From: Allorhodopirellula solitaria
Lineage (GTDB): Bacteria; Planctomycetota; Planctomycetia; Pirellulales; Pirellulaceae
Reading direction: 5' to 3'
Assembly: GCF_007859855.1 (NCBI RefSeq)
Contig: NZ_SJPK01000010.1
Location: 62,001-126,000, forward strand
Length of the DNA: 64,000 nt
Every line of letters begins with the position of its first letter. Position 1 is the first letter of the stretch. The position numbers were made by a program, and so were the translations under genes. Below, piece after piece: positions 18,649 to 27,553 of the stretch. The notes beneath the pieces are model-generated. The model had not been told where the DNA came from. It ran no database searches and saw only the letters and a list, made by a program, of their open reading frames with translations.

Positions 18649-19944
18649 ATGAATCCTTACAGTGCTCCTTGGCAACGCGTGACCTCGCTTGGCGGCCGGG
18701 TCACAGCCGCCACCGCGTTTCCGCCCCTTACCGCCCCACGGCGGCGCGGGCCTGCCAATGTCCCGCATACTGATCACTCGCCTGGCAGCGACGGACAACG
18801 TGCATTCCAACGCGACGCCGAAGACCGGTTGGCCGAGCCGACCGAGCCCCACAAGCCGACCGAGGAGGAGGCCGGCGGCGCCGAGGCGGGCCCAGACACT
18901 CTCGATGCGTCGGTCGCCCGTAGCCGGGTCGAGGCGTTGCTCTTGATCGCAAAATCCCCGCTGAATTACCGTAAAATTGCCTCGCTGGCGGGACTCGAGG
19001 ATGCGACGCAGGCGCGGACGCTTGTCGCCGAACTGAACGAACTCTACGATTCCCTCGGCCGGGCTTTTCGCATTGAACAGCTCGCGGGGGGCTGCCGGAT
19101 GATGACCCGTTCGTTCGTCGCGCCCTGGTTGAGAAGACTCGGCGTTTTAGCTCCAGCCATTCGCTTGAGTTGGCCGATGATGGAAACGCTCGCAGTGGTG
19201 GCGTATCGCCAAGACGTCACGCGGGCGGATGTCGAAAGCGTTCGTGGAGTCGCTTGCGGAGAGATCCTGCGGCAATTGATGCAGCTCGATTTAGTCCGAA
19301 TTAGTGGCCGCAGTGAAGATCTCGGACGACCCTATCTCTACGGTACCACGAAACGTTTTCTAAAAATCTGTGGATTGCCAACGATTAATGCCTTGCCAGC
19401 GATTGACTCACAGAGATTCTGTGATGATGTTTCTGGTAACCTAATCGCTACAGAAAATGATGGCGATTCTGAACTTTCCCCTGCTATCGAACCGGTCGAC
19501 GAGACCGCTTCCCAAGTCCCCAAGGAGTCTGACGTGAGTCTCGCAGTGACCGACGCTCTCGCCACCGATTCGGTGTTGTCTCATTTCGCAACCGGCGTCG
19601 CCGACGCGGCCACGGAGTCGTTTGATGACGTGACTGCCTCCGCATCGAGCGATGCGGCGCCCGCAGCCGTTATCGAAGACGAAGAGGACGACCTCTACGA
19701 ACATGGTCTCGATGTCGACGATGACGAGGACTTCGTAGACGATGATGAAGATGATTGGGACGACGACGAGGATGAAGATGCCGACGAGGATGATGACCTC
19801 GACGACGATGACGACGAAGACATCGATGAGGACGATAGCTGGGAAGAAGTCGACGATGACGACGCCGACGAAGATTGGGACGACGAAGACGACAGCGACG
19901 AGGAAGATGACGACGACGATTGGGATGACGACGACGATGACTAG
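18649..19944 (+). CDS. scpB: Segregation and condensation protein B (ScpB) with long acidic tail
   Basis: The ScpB tandem winged-helix region is clear. It runs from RVEALLLIAKSPLNYRKIAS through LSWPMMETLAVVAYRQDVTR and IRQ-type motifs to GRPYLYGTTKRFL, where the conserved GRP-x-(L/Y)-Y-GTT box closes the domain. ScpB joins ScpA and SMC in the bacterial condensin that organises and segregates chromosomes. The open frame extends back to 18343, but that would overlap the divergent neighbour, so ATG 18649 (MNPYSAPWQ) is chosen, giving 431 residues. After the domain come about 90 variable residues and then about 85 residues made almost wholly of Asp and Glu. ScpB proteins are usually near 200 residues, so this tail is a large addition. 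No scpA is in the window. Confidence 0.88.
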   Translation: MNPYSAPWQRVTSLGGRVTAATAFPPLTAPRRRGPANVPHTDHSPGSDGQRAFQRDAEDRLAEPTEPHKPTEEEAGGAEAGPDTLDASVARSRVEALLLIAKSPLNYRKIASLAGLEDATQARTLVAELNELYDSLGRAFRIEQLAGGCRMMTRSFVAPWLRRLGVLAPAIRLSWPMMETLAVVAYRQDVTRADVESVRGVACGEILRQLMQLDLVRISGRSEDLGRPYLYGTTKRFLKICGLPTINALPAIDSQRFCDDVSGNLIATENDGDSELSPAIEPVDETASQVPKESDVSLAVTDALATDSVLSHFATGVADAATESFDDVTASASSDAAPAAVIEDEEDDLYEHGLDVDDDEDFVDDDEDDWDDDEDEDADEDDDLDDDDDEDIDEDDSWEEVDDDDADEDWDDEDDSDEEDDDDDWDDDDDD

Positions 19945-20103
19945 GCGGCGATCGGCTCGTCGAAGAACTGTTCATCCCGCAGCGAGTCATGTGACTGGTT
20001 CTGGGCCAAACCGCAGATAAAACCTTGCCCGCACCGCAGAGGACGAGGCTACGAGTCCCTCACAAAACGCAGTGGACGAGGCGACGAGTCCCTCGCAAAA
20101 TGT

Positions 20104-20136
20104 AGTGGACAACGCGACGAACTGGTCATTACCCAC
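20104..20136 (+). repeat. Dispersed 33-bp intergenic module, copy 1
   Basis: The module begins AGTGGACAACGCGACG and ends CATTACCCAC. Near-identical copies lie at 27611-27643 and 44800-44832, always intergenic, and related halves occur at 26233 and 35369. It is probably the end unit of a non-autonomous mobile element. Confidence 0.7.
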
Positions 20137-20194
20137 AAGTATCCCGTTAGGGATGATAGAGAATATCCGTAGGTCAGCGCAGCGCCACCTACGA

Positions 20195-20273
20195 AGTTTC
20201 AATAAGTGGCGTAAGCTTCCAGCTTGCGGTCGGCGAAAATCGCAAGCTGGAAGCTTACGCCACTTTTGAAACT
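20195..20273. repeat. Long hairpin between convergent genes (possible bidirectional terminator)
   Basis: A perfect 25-bp inverted repeat (20204-20228 with 20241-20265) surrounds a 12-nt loop. Past a single unpaired base it extends by eight more pairs (20195-20202 with 20266-20273). The arm contains GTAAGCTTCCAGCTTGCG. It lies just before the stop of the minus-strand permease and 250 bp after scpB. There is no long T-run, so termination is only a possibility. Confidence 0.75.
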
Positions 20274-20275
20274 CG

Positions 20276-22603
20276 TCACCGGTCACTTGCGCGGCGGCAC
20301 TGGAGCGTCTGCTCGATGAGAGCCTTGTAATATGGCCCCAATCCGACGTAAAAGTCGATTCGATCCTCGTACCGCCCATAATAGGTGTCTGTCCCTGTGC
20401 CCCAAATGTCCACCGGGACGCCAAAGGTGTAGAAATCGGCCGAGGACGGTGGACCGTCATCGACTCGGTGGCTCAGTAACGAGTGCACGGCGTAGTCGAC
20501 ATTTCGATCGGCCCGGCGACGCTCGAGCCGGGGAAAGTAGTTCCCACCGTCCACGTAGGTTCCCGCAAACATTTTTGGCGGACCGCGTCGGGATTGGTAG
20601 AGTCGCCACTCCATCGCCAACGCCATCCGCCAGGACTCCTCGCGTAGGTCCTCGGACGCCATCGCATCCAATGCATCCTCAATCGCGGGCGTCACCATCG
20701 CCAAGGTCTCGGCATCGACGTGGAGGTTCAAGACACGATTGTACAACGTGTTAAGAGCAGCCCTTTCATCTGGATCGGCGTATAGGAGCACCTCGGTCGG
20801 GCGGACTGCACCGTCAAGCACCGCCAACCGGGCTGCCTTGGACCACTCGAGCATCCGCTGCGCCGATTGAATCGATTCGAGCAACGCGTCGGTGTTATTG
20901 CTGCCATGCAGGTTCAAGGATTCGAGTGTGCGGGTACGGAGCATCAACGGACTATCAACCAAATTGCCATCGACCTCGATCGGCAAGGGATGCGTCGCCA
21001 GCCACGGTTTCAGGTAGCCTGCGATCGTGGGGACGCTTTGCGGTTGGGAGGTCCATGCAAACGCCTTCGGCATCGGCTTGGCCATCATCTCCGCTCGCCA
21101 CTCGGGCAGCTCTCGCGGCATGCCGCCGAAACGAACCACGAAAAAGGTCGTGGGGACGACAAGAACCGCGAGCAGGATATAGCCGCTCACCCGCAACTGG
21201 GTCGTCCAGCGATACGCGTCTTTGAGCCAATCGCCCGTCATCCGCCACGAGGCAACCACCAGCGGAATAGCGGCAAGGGCCACATAGCTGAGGTAGCCTG
21301 AATAGTGATCCAAGAACGGCATCGAGGCGAACAAAATCGCGAGCGTGAGCAGGGGTGCAACGAAAAATGCCAGCGTGCTGCGAGACATCCACATCGAGGA
21401 AAGCAGACCACAGGCAAATCCGAGCAGACAACAACTCCGCGTGATCGTTTGCCAAGGACGGGTGCGAAAACCTGCCCCTAAATAATGTACCAGCAGCAGC
21501 ACCAACACCATCGCCAAGGCAGGTGCCACGATTCGCGACCACCACACATGCCGCTTAGGAAACCCGCGATCGGCTAGGAAAAAGTGTCGCCTGGAAATGG
21601 AGTCGGGATAGAAACACAGGCATCCCATCCAGGTGCAAACCAACACCAAAACCACCGACACGATCAACGGCATGTTATCGCTACTGACCCAGGGCCGTGT
21701 CAGGCCAAAGAGAAAAGTACGCAGCCAGAACGCGGTCATCAGGAGCACCGCGACGATGGCCAGACCGATCAGCGGCCGGGACTGCTGCCGCCACGCCTGC
21801 CACAGGAATGCGCGCCACATGGCTGGCCGCGACGCCTCACCGAGCATGGCGCTCGGCGCATACGGCTGATCGTCGCGTTCGGCGAGCCCCGGCGGCGGCC
21901 CCGCTGACTTGCGAGACCGACGACGCGCCAACCGCCGACGCGCAGGCAGCAATGGCATCAGTATGAGAAACGCCGTGTAGGCGATCGTGATCAACACACG
22001 ACCGATCGACCACAGATGATGGGGATCCTCATGGCTGTCCCACCAGGCCTCTACCCATTGCATCGCATAGAACAGGCCCACGATGGTGGGGACCAGAATG
22101 ATCAAGCCGCGAAGCGGCGACCGGCAGAGGTAGGCCAGAAAAAACCCGGTGAACAAAAGCTCGAGGCTGAAGAACGCGAAACCTCGAATCGCGTCGCTCT
22201 GCAGCATCGATTCCACCGTCAGCGGCAAGACGGATTCCCACACCGAGATCGTCATCCACAGCAGCAGCGAACTGAATACCCACGAGACGCCCACGGCAAT
22301 CACCCCGACAAGCGACTTCGAGACCACCACCAGCGGCCAGGGCACGGGGAGCGAGCGAAGCCAACCCAGCGTCCCGGACTCCTCTTCGCTGCCGACCAGC
22401 ATCGGCGGCACGCCGAGAGCCATCAAGTTGGGCATGAGAATCCACAACGCGATGGTGTAGTAAATATTGGAGGGGCTGGCGTTGGCCCAGATCGTGAACC
22501 AAATCATCAGCTGGAACACCAGCGTTCCCACCAAGATCGCTGTCGCCAGCGACGCGATCATCCGTGTGTCCTTCCACAGCAGATGCCGAAGTGCGACGTT
22601 CAT
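20276..22603 (-). CDS. ABC transporter permease (ABC-2 type) with C-terminal soluble region
   Basis: The 775-residue protein has about a dozen hydrophobic segments in two clusters, residues 15-225 and 285-490. They are separated by a basic cytoplasmic stretch (ARRRLARRRSRKS). The pattern is that of large ABC-2-type permeases associated with regulated drug or lipid exporters. Residues from about 500 form a soluble extracytoplasmic or cytoplasmic domain with no recognised motif. The start ATG overlaps the stop of the ATPase gene by four bases, so the two subunits are made together. The substrate is unknown. Regulation by the GntR protein at the head of the operon suggests induction by cell-envelope stress or small molecules, as in YtrABC-type systems (inference). 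Confidence 0.82.
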   Translation of the reverse strand: MNVALRHLLWKDTRMIASLATAILVGTLVFQLMIWFTIWANASPSNIYYTIALWILMPNLMALGVPPMLVGSEEESGTLGWLRSLPVPWPLVVVSKSLVGVIAVGVSWVFSSLLLWMTISVWESVLPLTVESMLQSDAIRGFAFFSLELLFTGFFLAYLCRSPLRGLIILVPTIVGLFYAMQWVEAWWDSHEDPHHLWSIGRVLITIAYTAFLILMPLLPARRRLARRRSRKSAGPPPGLAERDDQPYAPSAMLGEASRPAMWRAFLWQAWRQQSRPLIGLAIVAVLLMTAFWLRTFLFGLTRPWVSSDNMPLIVSVVLVLVCTWMGCLCFYPDSISRRHFFLADRGFPKRHVWWSRIVAPALAMVLVLLLVHYLGAGFRTRPWQTITRSCCLLGFACGLLSSMWMSRSTLAFFVAPLLTLAILFASMPFLDHYSGYLSYVALAAIPLVVASWRMTGDWLKDAYRWTTQLRVSGYILLAVLVVPTTFFVVRFGGMPRELPEWRAEMMAKPMPKAFAWTSQPQSVPTIAGYLKPWLATHPLPIEVDGNLVDSPLMLRTRTLESLNLHGSNNTDALLESIQSAQRMLEWSKAARLAVLDGAVRPTEVLLYADPDERAALNTLYNRVLNLHVDAETLAMVTPAIEDALDAMASEDLREESWRMALAMEWRLYQSRRGPPKMFAGTYVDGGNYFPRLERRRADRNVDYAVHSLLSHRVDDGPPSSADFYTFGVPVDIWGTGTDTYYGRYEDRIDFYVGLGPYYKALIEQTLQCRRASDR

Positions 22604-23607
22604 GACAGAGCCTCCAGAGGCCGGGACAGGGCGGCGTCATCCTCGACGACTGGACGGGTTGCCCGATCATCGCAGATCGCAATGAAAATCTCTTCGAGCG
22701 TGGCTCGCTGAGCCGACAGCTTGGTCGCGCCCGCCGAGGGTGGGAAATCATCACGCCAATCGTCGGGTAAGTTCTTGACGATCCAGCGAATTTGGCGGCC
22801 GGTATGGACCTCCGTCAGCACCTCCCCGCGGGGCACCGGCACCACAGAACCGAGCGAATCCACTGTCGCTGTTACCATCTGCACCTCCGTTTTCAGCTCC
22901 TCCAAAGGCGCGACGACTTTCAGTTGTCCGTGGTGCAGGATCGCGACCCAATCGGCAACCCGCTCCACCTCGCTGATCTGGTGACTCGAGAGCAACACCG
23001 TGCGACCCACGGCCGCTCGGTCGACCATCGATTCCAAGAACTGACGGCGCACCATCGGATCGAGACCACTGGTGGGCTCATCGAGAATCAGCAACTCCGG
23101 GTCATGCCCGATCGCCAGTGCCAAGGCGACCTTCGCTCGCTGGCCCTTGCTCAAGTTTTTAATTTTTGTTTCCGCCGGGACGTTGAACTCCGCCAGCAGT
23201 TGTTGATAGCGAGTCAGGAAACCCTTCGGGTAGAACGCCGATGTGAACCAGCCGATTTCTGGCGGCGTCATCCACTCATAGAGCGCCGGCGCGTCCGACA
23301 CGTAGCCGATCTTCCGGCGGATCTCCATCGATTCAAAATCACAGTCGCGACCGAGCACCGAGGCATGACCGTAGTCGGCGGACTCGTAACCCGTCAGGAT
23401 CTTGATCAAAGTGGACTTGCCCGCACCATTCTCGCCGAGCAATGCAAACACAACGCCACTGGGGACATCGAGGCTGACGTCATGCAGGGCAACGGTCTGC
23501 TGGAACCGCTTGTAAACACTCTTGAGTGAGAGCACTGAGTTGCGTGCAGCCATGTTCTGGGTAGCCATATTCATCGACGGAGTTCCCCGCAAGAAAGAAA
23601 AGGTCAT
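22600..23607 (-). CDS. ABC transporter ATP-binding protein
   Basis: The 335-residue ATPase shows a full nucleotide-binding domain: Walker A GENGAGKST, Q-loop region, signature LSKGQRAKV (the LSGGQ equivalent), Walker B LLILDEPTSGLD and the switch histidine in LLSSHQISEVE. About 100 C-terminal residues follow. It energises the downstream permease, whose start codon overlaps this stop by four bases. Its own ATG overlaps the stop of the GntR gene by four bases. A closer start (MNMATQN) is possible, because residues before LSLKSVYKRF are not conserved in such proteins. Confidence 0.92.
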   Translation of the reverse strand: MTFSFLRGTPSMNMATQNMAARNSVLSLKSVYKRFQQTVALHDVSLDVPSGVVFALLGENGAGKSTLIKILTGYESADYGHASVLGRDCDFESMEIRRKIGYVSDAPALYEWMTPPEIGWFTSAFYPKGFLTRYQQLLAEFNVPAETKIKNLSKGQRAKVALALAIGHDPELLILDEPTSGLDPMVRRQFLESMVDRAAVGRTVLLSSHQISEVERVADWVAILHHGQLKVVAPLEELKTEVQMVTATVDSLGSVVPVPRGEVLTEVHTGRQIRWIVKNLPDDWRDDFPPSAGATKLSAQRATLEEIFIAICDDRATRPVVEDDAALSRPLEALS

Positions 23608-23984
23608 TGAGATTGACGCTGGAGCTCTTGTTCAAAGAGTGTCCGCAGTTCGCCAGCGGACATGCCGCCGGCCAGGGCATCGGCCAGCAGCCTCTCGAGG
23701 GCATTGGCAACGAGCGTATTGCGGGCCTTCGTGCAGCGGTCCAGTGCATCTCGCCGTACCGCCAAGCCCCGGCCGCGAACCACCTCGAGCACCCGGTCGG
23801 CCTGCAACTGCTGATAGGCCCGCTGGATCGTGTTGGGATTGATCGCCAGCTCGTTGGCCAGGTGCCGCACGCTCGGCACCATCTGCCCACCGCTGAGCAC
23901 GCCGTCAGCGACCGCCAGCTTGACCTGACGGATCAGCTGCTCGTAGATCGGCACCCCATTGGCACTATCGATGGAAAAGAACAT
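23604..23984 (-). CDS. GntR-family transcriptional regulator (YtrA type)
   Basis: From ATG 23984 the product is 126 residues, the normal size for the short YtrA subfamily. The winged helix is visible: PIYEQLIRQVKLAVADGVL, PSVRHLANELAINPNTIQRAYQQL, VVRGRGLAV. It is followed by a short dimerisation helix pair. The frame is open further upstream to 24176, but that extension has no homology features and would cross the promoter and operator described at 24013-24049. It is the first gene of the regulator-ATPase-permease operon and probably represses it, responding to an unknown ligand. Confidence 0.9.
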   Translation of the reverse strand: MFFSIDSANGVPIYEQLIRQVKLAVADGVLSGGQMVPSVRHLANELAINPNTIQRAYQQLQADRVLEVVRGRGLAVRRDALDRCTKARNTLVANALERLLADALAGGMSAGELRTLFEQELQRQSQ

Positions 23985-24012
23985 CGCCTGAAAACCCTTC
24001 TGACTAAGTGTG

Positions 24013-24049
24013 TTGGTGATATGGTACACCAAACCCCCGATACAGTCAA
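24013..24049 (-). promoter_or_regulatory. Promoter and candidate operator of the GntR/ABC operon
   Basis: Reading the minus strand, TTGACT (24049-24044) is followed after 17 bp by TACCAT (24026-24021), a good sigma-70 pair about 37 bp before the GntR start codon. A perfect inverted repeat TTGGTG-N8-CACCAA (24013-24032) covers the -10 element. This is where an autoregulating GntR repressor would bind. Confidence 0.7.
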
Positions 24050-24206
24050 CAGCCCGCCTGCTTCGTCGAATACGACATTGATTACTCTCCCCATCCCAAA
24101 CAGCCCCGGTAGGGCGCCAATCTGGGTGCTCTCGCACGCTAGGGGCTTGGGATGTTAAGCTAGCTTCTTCCCTCACACCTTCCCCTTACCGACGACCTGC
24201 CCGCTA

Positions 24207-26180
24207 ATGACTTCCCAGCCTGCCGATAATTCTCAGAGTGGCTCGATCGATCACGTGTTGAGCGAAGACCGTGTTTTCCCGCCGCCTGCGGAATTCACTC
24301 AAAACGCCGTGATCTCCAGCGTGCAGCAGTATGACGAGATGGCTGCCGCTGCTCGCGATACGCCCGACGAGTTCTGGCGGCAGGAGGCGCTCGAGCACTT
24401 GCACTGGTTCGAACCGTTCAGCGACGTCTGCCAATGGGATGCTCCTGATGCGAAGTGGTTCGTCGGTGGCAAAACCAATGCGTGCTACAACTGCGTCGAT
24501 GCTCACGTCGAGGCCGGCCGAGGCGACAAGACTGCGATCATCTGGGAAGGCGAACCCGGCGACGCTCGCACGCTGACGTACCGTGAACTGCAGAGAGAGG
24601 TTGCCAAGTGTGCCGAGGCATACGAGCAACTCGGCGTGGGCGAAGGAGATGTGGTCAGCATCTACATGCCCATGACCCCGGAACTCGCCATCGCGATGTT
24701 GGCCTGTGCGCGCATCGGCGCGATCCACTCGGTAATCTTCGCAGGCTTCAGTGCCGAATCGATTGCCGACCGCAACAATGACGCATCCGCGAAACTGGTC
24801 ATTACCTCCGACGGGCTGTATCGCCGCGGGAAAGTCTTGCCGCTCAAAGAGACCGTCGACGAAGCACTCGCTAAATCGACAACTGTCGAAAAGTGCTTGG
24901 TTCTCCGCCGCACGGGAGGCGATGAGACGCCGATGACGGAGGGACGCGACGTTTGGTGGCATGACGTGGTTGACACACAGCCCGGAGAGCTAGCCGCCAA
25001 ACCGCTCGACAGCGAAACCCCTCTGTTTATCCTCTACACGTCCGGCAGCACGGGCAAGCCTAAGGGAATCCTGCACACCACGGCCGGCTACAACCTGTGG
25101 GCGCGGCGGACGTTCGAGTGGGTCTTCGATTACCGTGATGACGATATCTATTGGTGCACGGCAGATTGTGGCTGGATCACCGGCCACTCTTACATCGTGT
25201 ATGGCCCGATGACGGCGGGGGCAACCTGTTTGATGTACGAGGGAGCGCCGAACCATCCAGCCGAAGACCGGTTCTGGGATCTGGTCGAGCGGCACAAAGT
25301 CACGGTGCTCTACACGGCCCCCACGGCGGTGCGCGCCTTCATCAAATGGGGTGATGAGCATGTCGACAAACATGATCTCTCCAGCCTGCGACTGCTCGGC
25401 AGCGTCGGCGAAGGCATCAACCCCGAAGCTTGGATGTGGTACCACAACAAGATCGGCGGCGGTCGCTGCCCGATCGTCGATACGTGGTGGCAAACCGAGA
25501 CGGGCGGCATCATGATGAGCCCACTGCCGGGAATCACCCCTACCAAACCGAGTTCCTGCACCAAGCCCCTGCCGGGCGTGATGCCTAAAATCGTTGACGA
25601 GCTCGGCAACGAAGTCGACAGTGAACACGGGGGCAAGCTCTGCATCTCGAAACCCTGGCCGGGAATGCTCCGGGGCATCTGGGGTGATCGTGAACGCTTC
25701 ATCGAGCAGTACTTCAGCGACGTGCCCGGACAGTACCTCACCGGCGACAATGCACGCTGCGATCGCGACGGGTATTACTGGATCATGGGCCGGATCGACG
25801 ACGTGATCAATGTTTCGGGCCACCGCCTGAGCACGATCGAAGTCGAGAGCGCATTGGTATCGCACCCCCATGTGTGCGAGGCGGCGGTGGTAGGACGCCC
25901 GGACGACCTGAAAGGGCAAGCGATCGCTGCGTTCGTAACGACAACGGGCCGCGACACCGACGACGAATTCCTGAAAGAGCTCAAGCAGCACGTGCGCAAG
26001 CAAATCGGAGCTCTGGCACAGCCTGATGATATTCGAATCACCTCGGGATTGCCGAAGACTCGTAGCGGCAAGATCATGCGCCGACTGCTCCGCGACGTTG
26101 CCGCGGGACGTGAATTGGTCGGTGACACCTCGACACTGGAGGATTTGGCCTCCATCGCTCAACTGCAAGACTCAGAGTGA
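24207..26180 (+). CDS. acs: Acetyl-CoA synthetase (AMP-forming)
   Basis: At 657 residues this is the usual Acs length. The order of motifs matches: FVGGKTNACYNCVDAH near the N-terminus, the P-loop-like TSGSTGKPKGI, the acetate-pocket region GWITGHSYIVYGP, WWQTETGG, YLTGDNARCDRDGYYWIMGR and the C-terminal KTRSGKIMRR with the regulatory acetylation lysine K622. It converts acetate, ATP and CoA to acetyl-CoA. It diverges from the GntR/ABC operon with about 220 bp between starts. The following 450 bp are repeats, so it is probably monocistronic. Confidence 0.97.
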   Translation: MTSQPADNSQSGSIDHVLSEDRVFPPPAEFTQNAVISSVQQYDEMAAAARDTPDEFWRQEALEHLHWFEPFSDVCQWDAPDAKWFVGGKTNACYNCVDAHVEAGRGDKTAIIWEGEPGDARTLTYRELQREVAKCAEAYEQLGVGEGDVVSIYMPMTPELAIAMLACARIGAIHSVIFAGFSAESIADRNNDASAKLVITSDGLYRRGKVLPLKETVDEALAKSTTVEKCLVLRRTGGDETPMTEGRDVWWHDVVDTQPGELAAKPLDSETPLFILYTSGSTGKPKGILHTTAGYNLWARRTFEWVFDYRDDDIYWCTADCGWITGHSYIVYGPMTAGATCLMYEGAPNHPAEDRFWDLVERHKVTVLYTAPTAVRAFIKWGDEHVDKHDLSSLRLLGSVGEGINPEAWMWYHNKIGGGRCPIVDTWWQTETGGIMMSPLPGITPTKPSSCTKPLPGVMPKIVDELGNEVDSEHGGKLCISKPWPGMLRGIWGDRERFIEQYFSDVPGQYLTGDNARCDRDGYYWIMGRIDDVINVSGHRLSTIEVESALVSHPHVCEAAVVGRPDDLKGQAIAAFVTTTGRDTDDEFLKELKQHVRKQIGALAQPDDIRITSGLPKTRSGKIMRRLLRDVAAGRELVGDTSTLEDLASIAQLQDSE

Positions 26181-26632
26181 TTGCGAGGCGTTGGCTATGA
26201 CCTAAGATGGGACGAGTCCCGTCAAAACGCGTAGTGGACGAGGCCACGAGTCCTGTCAGTTACCCACAAAACCGGATCCCCTGTCAGCTTGTCTGACAGG
26301 AATCCCGGTTTTGTGATAACCCGCATGTATCCTGAAGGAAGCGTTCTTGAGCCCCAGCTGGGCGGCCCTCATGTTCGCCGCAATCCTGCCGTTGGGATGG
26401 CATGTGCAAATAGAGCCGCCCCGTTGGGGCTAACGCGAGGTGGTGGCGTCTGAAACCCCAGGCGTTGCCTGGGGCTTTCATAGAACTGCCCCGTTGGGGC
26501 GTTGTCATGAGCTATCTTCAGCAATCGATAGAATGCTGCACTGGTGGGTAACTGACAGGACTCGTCGCCACGTCCACTCCATTTAGCGTGGACGATTGAT
26601 TCGCGACGCTTATCACTGGACAATCTGCAGCC
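26181..26632. other. Repeat-derived intergenic region between acs and the EamA transporter
   Basis: Nearly all of the interval is palindromic sequence, described as the element at 26233-26578. Just before it is a further GGGACGAGTCC half-repeat (about 26211). Inside it are two nested hairpins and several copies of CCCCGTTGGGGC. No gene is supported. Confidence 0.7.
26233..26578. mobile_element. MITE-like element with 35-bp terminal inverted repeats
   Basis: The ends 26233-26267 and 26544-26578 are inverted copies differing at two of 35 positions. Both carry the AGTGGACG...TCCTGTCAGTTACCCAC pattern. Between them are a hairpin of two stacked stems (26268-26312; AAAACCGG pairs with CCGGTTTT and CCTGTCAG with CTGACAGG) and GC-rich palindromes. 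There is no transposase, so any movement would depend on one elsewhere. I could not identify a target-site duplication. Confidence 0.65.
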
Positions 26633-27553
26633 ATGACATGGATGGTATTGACGCTGATTTCGGCGTCGCTGCTGGGACTCTACGACGTTACCAAAAAGGT
26701 ATCTGTACGCGGCAATGCGGTCCCAATCGTGCTGCTGCTGAGTGTGTGCGTGGGCGCCCTGATCTGGTCTGCACTGCTGCTCCTGCAGACGGCCCTGCCC
26801 GCCATGGACTGGCCCGACTGGCTGCGTGTCGATGCGATCGACCGCTGGGGCCATCTCGCCCTGGCAGGCAAATCCGTCTTGGTCGGCGTCTCCTGGACGC
26901 TGGCCTTTCATGCTTTGAAGGCACTTCCGCTTTCAATCGCTGCGCCGATCCGGTCGACGAGTCCGCTATGGACACTCTTCATCGCGATCGCGTTCCTGGG
27001 GGAACGCCCGACGCCGCTGCAGTGGCTCGGCATCGCAATCGTGTTGGGGTCTTTTTGGGCCCTGTCGATCGTGGGCTCGCAGGAGGGTATCCGCTTCCGC
27101 ACGGACCGCGCGGTGTGGTGGATGGTTGCCGCGACCATCCTCGGCGCGATCAGTTCGGTATACGACAAGATTCTATTGCAGGAATTCGGCTACAGCCCGG
27201 CGACCGTGCAAGCTTGGTTCAGCGTCTACCTCGTGCCGGTGATGGTGCCGCTAGCGGTGCGTTGGTATCGCGAGCAAAACGCGGACATTCCCCGGCCGAC
27301 AGCCCCCTTTGAATTCCGTCGCTCGATTCTGCTCATCAGCCCCCTGCTGCTGGCGGCCGACATGGCCTACTTCACCGCCCTATCGGACCCCGAGGCATTA
27401 CTGTCGGTGGTTTCACCGCTGCGTCGCGCGAGCGTGATCGTGACGCTGATCGCGGGCAGCCGCATGAGTGGAGAATACAACCTCTGGCGTAAAATCGCCT
27501 GCGTACTCGGTATCCTGGTCGGCGTTATCCTGCTGATGATGTTCGGCAGTTAG
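26633..27553 (+). CDS. EamA/DMT-family membrane transporter
   Basis: The 306-residue protein has about ten hydrophobic segments arranged as two similar halves, the two-EamA-domain topology of the drug/metabolite transporter superfamily. Typical features are the small-residue N-terminal helix (LTLISASLLGLYDVTKK), the mid-protein sequence IAAPIRSTSPLWTLFIAIAF followed by GERPTPLQWLGIAIVLGS, and the matching C-terminal VVSPLRRASVIVTLIAG. The substrate cannot be predicted. It is flanked on both sides by repeat-filled intergenic DNA, so it is probably expressed alone. Confidence 0.88.
   Translation: MTWMVLTLISASLLGLYDVTKKVSVRGNAVPIVLLLSVCVGALIWSALLLLQTALPAMDWPDWLRVDAIDRWGHLALAGKSVLVGVSWTLAFHALKALPLSIAAPIRSTSPLWTLFIAIAFLGERPTPLQWLGIAIVLGSFWALSIVGSQEGIRFRTDRAVWWMVAATILGAISSVYDKILLQEFGYSPATVQAWFSVYLVPVMVPLAVRWYREQNADIPRPTAPFEFRRSILLISPLLLAADMAYFTALSDPEALLSVVSPLRRASVIVTLIAGSRMSGEYNLWRKIACVLGILVGVILLMMFGS

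Larger units (their letters stand above)
19945..20275. other. Repeat-filled intergenic region between scpB and the ABC permease
   Basis: The two genes converge here. The interval holds three degenerate copies of a GGACGAGGCGACGAGTCC-type repeat (about 20037-20115), a TCATTACCCACAA module ending at 20136 and a large hairpin at 20195-20273. No gene is supported. An alternating minus-strand frame across it encodes repeated peptides derived from the repeats. Confidence 0.7.

Noticed and set aside
22016-22754. Plus- and minus-strand frames of about 231-241 codons inside the ABC permease gene
   Set aside because: They lie in alternative frames of the permease and give His/Arg-rich translations without domains. 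The permease frame has clear membrane segments and a four-base overlap with the ATPase gene.
24204-26168. Minus-strand frames of 252 and 392 codons opposite acs
   Set aside because: They are antisense to an unmistakable acs gene and their translations have no domain.
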